Shown in pieces: positions 1 through 7,058 of a stretch of DNA of 12,090 nt (the first letter of the stretch is position 1; the number at the start of each line of letters is the position of its first letter). The position numbers were made by a program, and so were the translations under genes. The notes under the pieces were generated by a model. It saw only the letters and a program-made list of their open reading frames with translations, was not told the origin of the DNA and did not search any database. Origin of the DNA: Cyanobacteria bacterium K_DeepCast_35m_m2_023 (GTDB lineage Bacteria; Cyanobacteriota; Cyanobacteriia; PCC-6307; Cyanobiaceae); NCBI GenBank assembly GCA_016882345.1, contig VGQR01000031.1:1-12090 (forward strand). Direction: 5' to 3'.

Positions 1-5
1 GAGCG

Positions 6-1265
6 TTACCGCGTCCCCGCAGGGGACTCGAGCGTGACCTCGCCACTGGCCACCATGCCGCGTACCACCTGGGGCAACGCCAGCCCGAGCGGATAACCCT
101 GCTGTTTGCGTGCCGCCGCCAGCAGCGGCGGTGGCAGCCGTAGACCCAGACGCTCGAGCAGGGTGAGACCCAGCTCGCTGCGCTCGAGCGTGCCACTGGG
201 CAGACCTGCAGGGCTGAGCACCAGCAGGCGCGAGACACCGCTGTCTTCAAACAGCTGAACCGCCTGCCAAAGCGGGGCCGCTTCAGCAATGGCGGTCAGG
301 TCGGCGAGCGGCTTGAGGTGATCGCCCACCCGCTCGCGGTCCCAGCTCTGCACCGGCAGGCGTTGCAGCGGTTGGTCATCGATCAGGCCCTGCCAGCGGC
401 CGCGGTCGGCAACCAGCAACCAATCGGGGCTGGCGCTTTCGCCGCCCCCCTCGAGCCGAAGCTGGGACAGCTCGCGCAGGCTGGTGCGGGCCTCGAGCAC
501 GCGAAAGCGTCGGCTGGCCGCATCGCGCACCTTGAGCTCCTTGAGCAGTTGCTGCATCAACAACAACTGGCGCTGGTTGCGCGAGGCCCCCAGGCCAAAC
601 CATCCCAGCAACATCAGCCAGGCCCCACCGATGCCGCTGCCACGCAGCAGCAGCACCACCCCCATGCCGATGGCGAAATAGGCCAGAAAGCGGCCGCTGG
701 CATTGGCCACCTCAATGCCCTTGCGCTGGCTGCCGGTGGCCTGCCAGACCAGGGCCTTGACGATCAATCCCCCGTCGAGCGGCAAGCCCGGCAACAGGTT
801 GAACAGGGCCAGAACGAGGTTGAGCCCTCCCAGCTCAGCGACCATCGAACCGAGCGCCGGTGACAGTTGCGTCGCCACAGGCGTGGCCCCCAGCAGGGTC
901 AGGGCGAGCACCAGGCTGACCGCCGGCCCGGCGGCCGCCACCAGCAAGGCCCCGCGGGCCGTGCTGCATTCGCGCTCGACATTGGCGACACCGCCGAGCA
1001 GAAACAGCGTGATGCTGCGCACCTTGACGCCCTGGGCCAGGGCCACGAGCGAGTGGCCCAACTCGTGCAGCAGCACCGAGACAAACAGCAACACCGCTGT
1101 CATGAGGGCCAACAGCCAACGCTGGGCTTCGGCAGGGGCGGGATTGAGGGCCTGGCTGTAGTGCTGCTGAAAAGCCAGGGTTGCGAGCAGCAGGATGACG
1201 AACCAGCTGGGATGGATGCGCAGCGGGATGCCACGAATCGTCAGCAGTTGCCAGCCTTCTCCCAC
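6..1265 (-). CDS. Site-2 protease (M50 family) with CBS-like C-terminal region
   Basis: Membrane-embedded zinc metalloprotease of the S2P/M50 class, a family that cleaves transmembrane substrates such as anti-sigma factors; the substrate here is unknown. From the chosen GTG start (1265-1263) the protein is 419 aa. Visible features are an N-terminal hydrophobic segment (about residues 20-32), the zinc-binding HELGH motif in a membrane helix (67-71), the second active-site motif NLLPGLPLDGG with its metal-ligand Asp (155-165), further hydrophobic helices at 192-227, and a soluble tail (about 245-375) that looks like a degenerate CBS pair. The frame stays open upstream to 1631, but that stretch lies antisense to trpF and has no hydrophobic or domain character. 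The GTG sits just before the conserved-looking GEGWQLL..RGIPLRIHPSW segment. No clear Shine-Dalgarno is present. It is divergent from trpF across an 81-bp gap. The family call is firm; the start is less so. Confidence 0.9.
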   Translation of the reverse strand: MGEGWQLLTIRGIPLRIHPSWFVILLLATLAFQQHYSQALNPAPAEAQRWLLALMTAVLLFVSVLLHELGHSLVALAQGVKVRSITLFLLGGVANVERECSTARGALLVAAAGPAVSLVLALTLLGATPVATQLSPALGSMVAELGGLNLVLALFNLLPGLPLDGGLIVKALVWQATGSQRKGIEVANASGRFLAYFAIGMGVVLLLRGSGIGGAWLMLLGWFGLGASRNQRQLLLMQQLLKELKVRDAASRRFRVLEARTSLRELSQLRLEGGGESASPDWLLVADRGRWQGLIDDQPLQRLPVQSWDRERVGDHLKPLADLTAIAEAAPLWQAVQLFEDSGVSRLLVLSPAGLPSGTLERSELGLTLLERLGLRLPPPLLAAARKQQGYPLGLALPQVVRGMVASGEVTLESPAGTR

Positions 1266-1295
1266 GGTCTCGAGTGCAGCGGATCGGTGGGCCAG

Positions 1296-1324
1296 TTGGC
1301 CGCGCTTGGTACCAATCCTAGAAA
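1296..1324 (+). promoter_or_regulatory. Candidate trpF promoter with an embedded 10-bp palindrome
   Basis: In the 81-bp divergent gap between the M50 protease and trpF, TTGGCC (1296-1301) and TAGAAA (1319-1324) are 17 bp apart, and each matches 4 of 6 sigma70 consensus bases. They would start transcription about 15 nt before the trpF start. The perfect palindrome TTGGTACCAA (1306-1315) lies between the two boxes, where a repressor could act on either divergent gene. A 10-bp palindrome is expected by chance several times in a window this size, so only its position makes it notable. Confidence 0.25.
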
Positions 1325-1346
1325 GGACCCATCCGCCTGGGTCTGT

Positions 1347-2024
1347 GTGGTCGCTCCGCTGCTGAAGATCTGCGGTCTCAAGCAACCGGCCCAGGCCGCG
1401 GCGATCGCCGCCATGGGCGCCAACGCCATCGGGGTGATCGCGGTCGAGCGCTCGCCCCGGTTTGTACCGGCCTTTCAGCGGCAGGCCCTGTTTGACGCGG
1501 TGCACACGGCGGCACCCACCTGCCTCGGCGTCGTGGTGGTCGCCGATCCCCCCGACGACGACCTGCCCCTGCTGACGGCTGGTCAGGGGCATCAGGTGCT
1601 GCAGCTGCATGGCAACGAGACGCCCGAGCACTGCCTGCGCCTGCGCGATCAGCTGGGTGGGGTGCAGCTCTGGAAGGCGTTGCGCATCCGCAGTCCAGGC
1701 GATCTTGAGCAGGTGCAGTCGTACCAGGACGTGGTCGACGCGGTGCTGCTCGATGCCTGGGTCGACGGGGTGCTGGGGGGCACCGGTCAGCGGCTGCCCA
1801 GCACCTGGCTGCGGGGATGGTCACCGCCCCTGCCCTGGTGGCTGGCCGGTGGGCTGACGCCCGGCAATGCCGCTGAGGTGCTCAGCCAGCTGCAGCCGAG
1901 CGGCATCGATGTGTCGAGCGGGGTCGAAGACAGTCCAGGCGACAAAAACCTGGAGCTGGTGCGCCAACTGATGGCGGCGATCGGGGTGGCAGGCCAAGAT
2001 CAGGGGCTACCGATGGCCCGATGA
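1347..2024 (+). CDS. trpF: Phosphoribosylanthranilate isomerase
   Basis: Catalyses the Amadori rearrangement of N-(5-phosphoribosyl)anthranilate to CdRP in cytoplasmic tryptophan synthesis. From the GTG at 1347 the protein is 225 aa, a normal size for a stand-alone TrpF. Family landmarks are present in order: KICGL with the catalytic Cys (residue 9), GANAIGVI (24-31), LQLHGNE (85-91), the catalytic Asp in LLDAWVDG (136), the phosphate-binding segment around WLAGGLTPGN (165-174), and GIDVSSGVE (186-194) near the end. The upstream open frame to 867 is antisense to the protease gene and is not part of the protein. The start is the least certain element: no ATG precedes KICGL, and a GAAAGGA tract lies about 20 nt upstream, rather far for a ribosome site. 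The next gene follows after 7 bp on the same strand, so the two are probably co-transcribed. Confidence 0.95.
   Translation: MVAPLLKICGLKQPAQAAAIAAMGANAIGVIAVERSPRFVPAFQRQALFDAVHTAAPTCLGVVVVADPPDDDLPLLTAGQGHQVLQLHGNETPEHCLRLRDQLGGVQLWKALRIRSPGDLEQVQSYQDVVDAVLLDAWVDGVLGGTGQRLPSTWLRGWSPPLPWWLAGGLTPGNAAEVLSQLQPSGIDVSSGVEDSPGDKNLELVRQLMAAIGVAGQDQGLPMAR
1401..1408. repeat. HIP1 octamer GCGATCGC
   Basis: Copy of the highly iterated palindrome found throughout many cyanobacterial genomes, here inside trpF. It supports a cyanobacterial source. Confidence 0.7.
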
Positions 2025-2031
2025 CGCCTCC

Positions 2032-2559
2032 ATGGTCCTGATGCGCGCCTCACGCCCCCTGAGCCTTGCCGCACTGCTGCTCGCCGGAGCCCTGGGCGGG
2101 CCCGCTGCCCTGCAGGCTCAGCAGATGCTCGACGGCTGCCAGCTGGTCGACGGCACGCTGCAATGCGTGCCGGGGGTGACGGCTGACCCCCAGCAGCAGA
2201 TCCGCGATCTGCGCAATCAGATCGCCACCGACCAGCAGTTGGAGAACGCTGTCGAGCAACAAATCACGGGGCTGCAGCAACTGGTGCTGCAAGGCCAGGC
2301 CGCCCAGGGCCAGCTGCTGCAGGCCAGCCTCAGCGCCGATGCCATGGCAGGGCTGCCGCCATCCGCCTTTCATTGGTACCGGCTGCCGGCCGGCGGGCGC
2401 CGCTGGTTGTTGATCCAACAGGCCAATGGACCCACCTACGTCCTGGGCGAGCAGGACATCAAAGCTAAGGTGATGGTGGTGGTGGCGGTCCCCCAGGCCG
2501 GCGGAGGTAGTCAGCGGCAGGCCTCCCAACCCGTGGGACCGGTCGCTGCCGGGTCCTAA
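2032..2559 (+). CDS. Predicted secreted coiled-coil protein, function unknown
   Basis: I do not recognise this 175-aa protein. Two in-frame ATGs (2032 and 2041) are possible starts. Either gives a signal peptide: an Arg near the N-terminus, a Leu/Ala-rich core (about residues 11-25) and an Ala-Gln-Ala-type cleavage site before QQMLDG. The mature protein has two cysteines close together (36 and 45), which could form a disulfide in the periplasm or lumen. A Gln-rich amphipathic helix of about 50 residues follows (53-100) and is likely a coiled coil. Next comes a small region with FHWYRLPAGGRRW (113-125) and a hydrophobic strand VMVVVAV (149-155), and the tail is Gly/Gln/Ser-rich. It lies 7 bp after trpF and probably shares its transcript, but nothing in it suggests a role in tryptophan synthesis. 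It is convergent with folE. Confidence 0.75.
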   Translation: MVLMRASRPLSLAALLLAGALGGPAALQAQQMLDGCQLVDGTLQCVPGVTADPQQQIRDLRNQIATDQQLENAVEQQITGLQQLVLQGQAAQGQLLQASLSADAMAGLPPSAFHWYRLPAGGRRWLLIQQANGPTYVLGEQDIKAKVMVVVAVPQAGGGSQRQASQPVGPVAAGS

Positions 2560-2582
2560 CCCGTCCGGGTGTGCCTGTCCCT

Positions 2583-2598
2583 GTCGTTCAGCGACTGA
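2583..2598. other. Weak inverted repeats in the convergent gap
   Basis: The 64-bp gap between the secreted-protein gene and folE holds two overlapping small hairpins, GTCG-TTCAG-CGAC (2583-2595) and TCAG-CGA-CTGA (2588-2598). Neither is followed by a T run on either strand, so a canonical intrinsic terminator cannot be claimed. Nothing else is evident in this gap. Confidence 0.2.
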
Positions 2599-2623
2599 GC
2601 ACAGCCAGGAAGGGTCACTTCAC

Positions 2624-3379
2624 TCAGGTTCCCAGCAGGGACTCCTGCTGCTTGACCAGCTCAAAGAACTCAGCTTTGAGACTGGGGTCGTGGCGAAAAT
2701 CGCCGCGCACCACCGAATTGACCATGCTGGTCTGGGGCTCTTTCACGCCTCGCCACTTCATGCAGTAGTGCTGGGCTTTGACAAGAATGGCCAGGCCTTG
2801 TGGCTCGCATAGGCGCTCGATCTCGTCGGCCAGGATCATCACAGCCTCTTCCTGGATGTGGGGGCGTGAGAAGACCCAATCAGCCACGCGCGCAAACTTC
2901 GACAGGCCGATCACCCGTGAGCCCGGCTTGATGCCAATCCAGCAGTTGCCCAGGATCGGCACCAGATGGTGAGAGCACGCCGAACGCACAGAGATGGGGC
3001 CAACGGTATAAATCTCGTCGAGCTTTTTGACGTTAGGGAAACTGGCGATCTTGGGCTGTTGGTGATAACGGCCCTTGAACACCTCGTGGAGATACATGCG
3101 CGCCACGCGCTCAGCGGTCTCCTCTGTGTTGTGATCGTTGTCTATGTCGATCACCAGGCTTTGCAGCAGCTCGCGCACCTTGCCGGCGACTTCCATCTCG
3201 AGCTGATCAAGCTCGCCTTCGTGGAGGAGTTCGGCGATGTTGTCGTTGGCCAGAAAGGGCACCCCAGCAGCCTCAAGGCGCTGACGGATGCGCACGCTCA
3301 CCGGCAGGGGAGCGGTCGCTGGTGCGGTGCTGCTGAGTCCAGGGACTGACGGCAGGCTATTGGGCAAAGTCGATGTCAT
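2624..3379 (-). CDS. folE: GTP cyclohydrolase I
   Basis: Converts GTP to 7,8-dihydroneopterin triphosphate plus formate, the first step of tetrahydrofolate and pterin synthesis. The protein is 251 aa, longer than the E. coli enzyme (about 222) because of a roughly 30-residue Ser/Pro/Ala-rich N-terminus. The T-fold core is intact: SVRSACSHHLVPI carries the zinc ligands Cys135 and His138, GLSKFARVADW follows at 158-168, and the third ligand Cys206 lies in HYCMKWRGV (204-212). SMVNSVVRGDF near the end matches the usual C-terminal segment. The ATG at 3379 lies 6 bp after the stop of the SDR gene, so folE looks like the last gene of the ado-aar-accA-SDR run. It meets the trpF transcript convergently across 64 bp with no strong terminator. 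Confidence 0.97.
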   Translation of the reverse strand: MTSTLPNSLPSVPGLSSTAPATAPLPVSVRIRQRLEAAGVPFLANDNIAELLHEGELDQLEMEVAGKVRELLQSLVIDIDNDHNTEETAERVARMYLHEVFKGRYHQQPKIASFPNVKKLDEIYTVGPISVRSACSHHLVPILGNCWIGIKPGSRVIGLSKFARVADWVFSRPHIQEEAVMILADEIERLCEPQGLAILVKAQHYCMKWRGVKEPQTSMVNSVVRGDFRHDPSLKAEFFELVKQQESLLGT

Positions 3380-3385
3380 GGATCG

Positions 3386-4096
3386 TCAGAACACGCCGGC
3401 GGCGGGCATCAATGTGAGATCTTCCACCAGCTGAGTGGCCGGCTGTTGGGCCAGGTAGAGCAACGTTTCGGCCGCCCGCTGGGGATCAAGCATGGCACGG
3501 CGGTCGAAGCAACTGTCGACCGTTTCGCTGTCCCAGAGTGGCGTATTGACCGCACCTAAGGTCAGGGTGGTCACGCCGATTCCGTGAGCGCGTTCGTCTT
3601 CGGCCAGGCAGCGGCTCAAGCTGGCCAGAGCCGCCTTGCTGACGCAGTAGGCACCCCAGTCCGGAAAGGCGTTGCGGGCCGCGTGGCTGCTGACATTGAT
3701 GATGTGGCCACCGCCACGGGCCCGAAGCAGCGGCACCACCACGCGGCAGACCTGAAACACGCTGGTGAGATTGAGCTGCAGCAGCCACTGCCAGCGCTCA
3801 AGCGGCATGGATGCCAAAGCGCCGGTGTAGGCAGCTCCAGCGTTGTTGATCACCACGGCAGGCGGATCGCCCCGTTGACACAGCGCCAGTAGGGGGGCCT
3901 CGATGCCGTCGGGCTGCGACAGATCAATGGCAGCAGTCTCCACCCGGCGTCCTGTGGCCCTGAGCTCGGCCGCAAGCTGCTGAAGCGCGTCCTGGCTGCG
4001 GGCCACCAGCAGCAGGTCGTAGCCAGCGGCAGCAAACAGACGCGCCGTCGCGGCGCCGATGCCGCGCGAGGCGCCCGTGATCAATGCTGTGGCCAA
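3386..4096 (-). CDS. Short-chain dehydrogenase/reductase (SDR), substrate unknown
   Basis: Classical SDR of 236 aa with a Rossmann fold. The cofactor motif TGASRGIG (7-14) lies at the very N-terminus, NNAG at 84-87, the structural Asn at 109, and the catalytic Ser137, Tyr150 and Lys154 (YCVSK) are all present at normal spacing. Arg33 after the second strand (VARS) suggests a preference for NADP(H). It sits between accA (3 bp away) and folE (6 bp away), so it is almost certainly co-translated with them. FabG-like ketoacyl reductases belong to this superfamily and accA is adjacent, so a lipid-related substrate is a reasonable guess. Pterin reductases are also SDRs, so the folE side offers an equally good guess. 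The sequence does not decide between them. Confidence 0.9.
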   Translation of the reverse strand: MATALITGASRGIGAATARLFAAAGYDLLLVARSQDALQQLAAELRATGRRVETAAIDLSQPDGIEAPLLALCQRGDPPAVVINNAGAAYTGALASMPLERWQWLLQLNLTSVFQVCRVVVPLLRARGGGHIINVSSHAARNAFPDWGAYCVSKAALASLSRCLAEDERAHGIGVTTLTLGAVNTPLWDSETVDSCFDRRAMLDPQRAAETLLYLAQQPATQLVEDLTLMPAAGVF

Positions 4097-4099
4097 GAT

Positions 4100-5110
4100 T
4101 CAGTGGCTCCGGCTTGGTTCAGGACCGCTGACGGGGGTTGGGCCCTGGCCACCCTCGAGAAAACGCCCCATGCAGCGAAACTTGGCGTAGCGCTGCTGCT
4201 GCAGCTCGCCAGGGGTCAAGGTCATCAGTGCATTGAGTTCCTCGAGCAGGGCAGCTTTGAGGGTCTGGGCCGCCTGCACCGGGGCCCAGTGATTGCCGCC
4301 ATTGGGCTCCGGCAGCACGCGATCGACCAGGCCGAGCTGCAGCAGATCGGCACCGGTGATGCGCAACGCCTGGGCCGCTTCGGGGGCCTTGGCAGCGTCC
4401 CGCCACAGGATCGAGGCACAGGCTTCTGGGCTGGCCACGGTGTAAACGCTGTGTTCAAACATCAGCAGGCGGTCAGCCACGCCAATGCCGAGAGCGCCAC
4501 CCGAGCCGCCCTCGCCGATGACGGTGGCCAAGATGGGCACCCGCAACCGGAACATCTCGCGCAGGTTGACCGCGATCGCTTCGCCTTGGCCCTGTTCTTC
4601 GGCCAGCACGCCGGCATAGGCGCCGGGGGTGTCGATGAAACTGAGAATCGGCAAGCCAAAACGGTCGGCATGCTCCATCAAGCGCATCGCCTTGCGGTAG
4701 CCGCCGGGGGAGGCCATGCCGAAATTGCGGGCAACGTTCTCTTTGGTGTCACGACCTTTCTGGTGACCGAGCAGCACCACCCCCTGGCTGCCGATCAGAC
4801 CCACACCGCCCACCAGTGCCTGGTCGTCGCTGCCGCGTCGATCGCCGTGCAGTTCAAAAAACTGGTCGGTGATCACCTGGATGTAATCCAGGGTGCTGGG
4901 GCGCTGGGGATGGCGCGCCACTTGAATTTTCTGGGCCGGGGTCAACGACGCGAAGATCTCGCTGCGGCGACGGGTGGCCAAGGTCTCGAGCTGCAGCAGC
5001 TGCTGACTCACATCGACCTCTGAATCACGCGCCAGCTGCCTGATCTGCTCGATCTGTTCCTCCAGCTCCACCAGAGGTTTTTCAAAGTCGAGCAGGGCGC
5101 GACGGGCCAT
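4100..5110 (-). CDS. accA: Acetyl-CoA carboxylase carboxyltransferase subunit alpha
   Basis: Alpha subunit of the carboxyltransferase half of acetyl-CoA carboxylase, which forms malonyl-CoA, the committed precursor of fatty acids. The protein is 336 aa with an N-terminal coiled-coil helix (about 8-50). It has the crotonase-like core: [13 protein letters not shown] (84-96), [11 protein letters not shown] (115-125), [16 protein letters not shown] (130-145), IDTPGAYAG (159-167), the oxyanion-hole Gly run [12 protein letters not shown] (199-210) and [12 protein letters not shown] (227-238). The beta subunit AccD is not in this window. The Ser/Pro tail after about residue 315 is slightly longer than in many bacteria. 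It lies 33 bp after aar and 3 bp before the SDR gene on the same strand, tying acyl-chain supply to the alkane genes. Confidence 0.98.
   Translation of the reverse strand: MARRALLDFEKPLVELEEQIEQIRQLARDSEVDVSQQLLQLETLATRRRSEIFASLTPAQKIQVARHPQRPSTLDYIQVITDQFFELHGDRRGSDDQALVGGVGLIGSQGVVLLGHQKGRDTKENVARNFGMASPGGYRKAMRLMEHADRFGLPILSFIDTPGAYAGVLAEEQGQGEAIAVNLREMFRLRVPILATVIGEGGSGGALGIGVADRLLMFEHSVYTVASPEACASILWRDAAKAPEAAQALRITGADLLQLGLVDRVLPEPNGGNHWAPVQAAQTLKAALLEELNALMTLTPGELQQQRYAKFRCMGRFLEGGQGPTPVSGPEPSRSH
4572..4579. repeat. HIP1 octamer GCGATCGC
   Basis: Second copy of the cyanobacterial HIP1 palindrome, inside accA. Confidence 0.7.
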
Positions 5111-5143
5111 CGGTTCAGCGGGCGCAGGGGAGCAATAAAACGG

Positions 5144-6193
5144 TTAGGCCGTAGCCAGAGCCGGAGACTGGAGCTCGAGGGTCTCCAGCTCCAGGGCCTT
5201 GAAGCCATGGCGCCTGGAGGCTTCACCAATCCAGTCCATCGCTTCAAGGGTGATGTTGTTGCGGCCCCAGCTGAAATTGGTGTGGCGGTCCTCAAAATCG
5301 AGCAACATCGCCTCGGCGAAGCAGGCGAACATCTGGCGTTGGGGCTTGGCCATCTCGGCCACCTCCATCATCTGCCAACCGATGTCCTGCCAGAACTCGA
5401 CAATGCCGCCCTTGAGCACGTGCACACCAGGGGCTGCAGCCTTGGCATCCAGATTCTTGGGGTAGCCGCCATCGATCATCAGACAGGGCTTGGGGAGGGC
5501 CTCGAGGTCGATCTGCAGACTCTCGGGCAGGCTTGCCACCCAGACCACCACCTGCGCTTCGGCCAGGGCCTCGTCAATGCCGAGAATGCGGCCCTCGCCA
5601 AGGCTGGCCTGCAGATCGATCAGCGGCTGGGGGCGACGAGCCACCAGCAACAGCTCGCCGATGCCCTGGCGCTGCAGCCAACGGCAAACGGCGCTGCCGA
5701 TGTCACCGCTGGCGCCGACCACAGCGACCTTGGCCCTGGCCAGGTCGATGCCCAACCGCGGCGCATTGGTGATCACCTGCTGGCAGATGACCCAGGCGGT
5801 GTGGGTGTTGCCGGTGGTGAAGCGCTGCCAGTCGAGTTCAACGGCGCTGACCCGTTCTTCCTTCAGCAGGTTCATGTCCTCGAAAATGATCGAGGTGAAA
5901 CCGCCCAGCGCGGTGATATCAATGCCGCTTTTCTGGGCCAGTTCCATGGCTTTGAGCACCTTGCGCTTAGCGGTCTTGAACCGCCGCAGCATCTCGGGCA
6001 CAAACACCGAATCGATGTAAGCGCCCTCAATCGTCTTGCCAGCGGCGCTGGTGACCTGAACGAGTTCCAGCAACTGGGGCGGGGCAGCACACCACATGTC
6101 GAGGTCACCCTCGGCATAGTCGTCGTAGCCGAGGTTGCGGGCGTTCGCCCGAGCCTCGGCAAAACTGGTGGAGTGGCCGATCAGACCAAACAT
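5144..6193 (-). CDS. aar: Long-chain acyl-[acyl-carrier-protein] reductase
   Basis: Reduces fatty acyl-ACP with NADPH to fatty aldehyde, the first step of cyanobacterial alkane synthesis. From the ATG at 6193 the protein is 349 aa and begins [15 protein letters not shown], closely matching the start of the characterised S. elongatus enzyme (341 aa). Key parts are [12 protein letters not shown] (95-106), [10 protein letters not shown] (124-133), the NADPH-binding GASGDIG (160-166), IDGGYPKN (240-247) and the thioester-forming Cys291 in [11 protein letters not shown]. The C-terminus carries about ten extra residues ([13 protein letters not shown]). A TTG at 6217 would add eight residues with no family support. 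The gene follows ado after about 105 bp that hold two hairpins, so it may have its own promoter or post-transcriptional control. accA follows after 33 bp. Confidence 0.97.
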   Translation of the reverse strand: MFGLIGHSTSFAEARANARNLGYDDYAEGDLDMWCAAPPQLLELVQVTSAAGKTIEGAYIDSVFVPEMLRRFKTAKRKVLKAMELAQKSGIDITALGGFTSIIFEDMNLLKEERVSAVELDWQRFTTGNTHTAWVICQQVITNAPRLGIDLARAKVAVVGASGDIGSAVCRWLQRQGIGELLLVARRPQPLIDLQASLGEGRILGIDEALAEAQVVVWVASLPESLQIDLEALPKPCLMIDGGYPKNLDAKAAAPGVHVLKGGIVEFWQDIGWQMMEVAEMAKPQRQMFACFAEAMLLDFEDRHTNFSWGRNNITLEAMDWIGEASRRHGFKALELETLELQSPALATA

Positions 6194-6207
6194 TGGGTCA
6201 GGCGGGG

Positions 6208-6224
6208 ACGGGACCAAAACCCGT
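6208..6224 (-). promoter_or_regulatory. Small hairpin in the aar leader
   Basis: Read on the minus strand, ACGGG (6224-6220), a 7-nt U-rich loop and CCCGT (6212-6208) form a 5-bp GC-rich stem. It ends about 14 nt before the aar ATG and could influence ribosome access. Five-bp stems are common by chance in GC-rich DNA, so this is tentative. Confidence 0.25.
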
Positions 6225-6260
6225 TCGAGCCATCATCCTGTCATGGCTTTCTGTAGCCCA

Positions 6261-6296
6261 GCACACAGGGCCTGCCCGGAAACCCGCCCTGAGTGC
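6261..6296 (-). promoter_or_regulatory. Strong stem-loop just after ado
   Basis: GCACACAGGGC (6261-6271) and GCCCTGAGTGC (6286-6296) are inverted copies that pair at 10 of 11 positions around a 14-nt loop. The structure begins 2 nt after the ado stop codon on the minus strand. No U-run follows it, so it is not a classical intrinsic terminator. It would suit a processing or mRNA-stabilising hairpin, or a partial terminator that sets the ado:aar transcript ratio. Confidence 0.5.
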
Positions 6297-6298
6297 GT

Positions 6299-7015
6299 TC
6301 AACCCACCAGGGCTGCCGCCGCGAATTTGGCAATTTCGCGGCCGGTGAAGCCGATCTCGAGCAGGGCTTCCTGGTAGGAGCTCAGGAAATCGGCCATCAG
6401 GTCTTCCTTGTCCATCTGAAGCACAGCCGCATCGGCAGCGACCTGTTCCAGCATGGTGCGCACCAGGGGCAGGTTGTCGCGATTGGCCTGCTCAAATTCG
6501 TCGCGGATGGTGTCGCGGTTGGCCTTGAGCCACTCCTGACCGTAATTCAGGTGGGTGTACTCGTCCTTGACAACCCCCTCGGTGATCTTGCGGGCGAAGG
6601 GGTCAGCAACGGGGATATAGATGTGGTAGGCCGAAATGGCGAAGGCCTCGATCAAGATGGCCTGAATCAGCAGACAGGTCACCACCTTGCCTTCGGCTAG
6701 GGCGGCTTGGAAGTTGTTGCGCAGGGGAGCGAAGAAATCGCGGGCAAACGGCATGTCAGCCGTGACCCCCAGGTTGTTGGCACAGGCCGTGAACCCTTTC
6801 ATGTGCTTGAGCTCCATGCGCGCCAGGCGGGCGAGCTCCTCGGCCTGATCGGGGATCAAGGTGCCGATTGCGATGTAGTTGTCGTGAGCTTCCTGCTCGC
6901 CCTCGATCACGATCGCATTGATGCGGCTGTAAGCGTCCTTGTAGGTCTCGCTGTGAAAGTCGGGCAAAGCAGAGTCGTGCGAAGAAGCTTCCAGTGGTGA
7001 GACAAGGGTCGCCAT
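6299..7015 (-). CDS. ado: Aldehyde deformylating oxygenase (alkane synthase)
   Basis: Ferritin-like non-haem di-iron enzyme that converts long-chain aldehydes to alkanes one carbon shorter, releasing formate and using O2 and reductant. The protein is 238 aa from the ATG at 7015, with a start that aligns well with the known Prochlorococcus enzyme. All six metal ligands are in place: Glu40 ([12 protein letters not shown]), Glu68 and His71 (ELKH), Glu123 ([11 protein letters not shown]), Glu152 and His155 ([10 protein letters not shown]). The substrate-channel helix and the C-terminal [13 protein letters not shown] are typical. A GTG at 7024 would add three residues and cannot be excluded. The stop is followed within 2 nt by a strong stem-loop and then aar, the redox partner that supplies the aldehyde. 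Upstream lies a creatininase-family gene on the same strand, with only about 43 bp between. Confidence 0.98.
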   Translation of the reverse strand: MATLVSPLEASSHDSALPDFHSETYKDAYSRINAIVIEGEQEAHDNYIAIGTLIPDQAEELARLARMELKHMKGFTACANNLGVTADMPFARDFFAPLRNNFQAALAEGKVVTCLLIQAILIEAFAISAYHIYIPVADPFARKITEGVVKDEYTHLNYGQEWLKANRDTIRDEFEQANRDNLPLVRTMLEQVAADAAVLQMDKEDLMADFLSSYQEALLEIGFTGREIAKFAAAALVG

Positions 7016-7045
7016 GGCTACCACGCGAGGTCAAGACGAGACTTG

Positions 7046-7051
7046 ATTGTA
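7046..7051 (-). promoter_or_regulatory. Candidate -10 box for ado
   Basis: TACAAT on the minus strand (5 of 6 matches to TATAAT) lies about 31 nt before the ado ATG, in the short gap after the creatininase gene. No convincing -35 hexamer sits 16-18 bp upstream, where the sequence is GC-rich coding DNA. The promoter may therefore need an activator, or ado may be read through from upstream. Confidence 0.35.
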
Positions 7052-7058
7052 ACGACCG

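Noticed and set aside
1266..1631. Extension of the M50 protease frame to an upstream start at 1631 (541 aa)
   Set aside because: The extra 122 residues lie antisense to trpF, lack domain or membrane character, and look like a by-product of high GC; the GTG at 1265 fits the family start.
2559..2570. ACCC-GTCC-GGGT as a terminator for the trpF operon
   Set aside because: Only a 4-bp stem with no following T-run; too weak to call.
4103..5023. 306-aa plus-strand open frame opposite accA
   Set aside because: Same GC-driven antisense effect over a well-supported accA.
6194..6217. TTG start for aar adding eight residues
   Set aside because: Homologues begin at MFGLIGH, and the extra Pro-rich residues have no family support.
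5207..6256. 349-aa plus-strand open frame opposite aar
   Set aside because: Long antisense frames are expected in GC-rich genes with few stop-codon triplets; no motif or ribosome site supports it.
7016..7024. GTG start for ado three codons upstream
   Set aside because: Possible, but the ATG at 7015 aligns better with the N-terminus of known ADO proteins.
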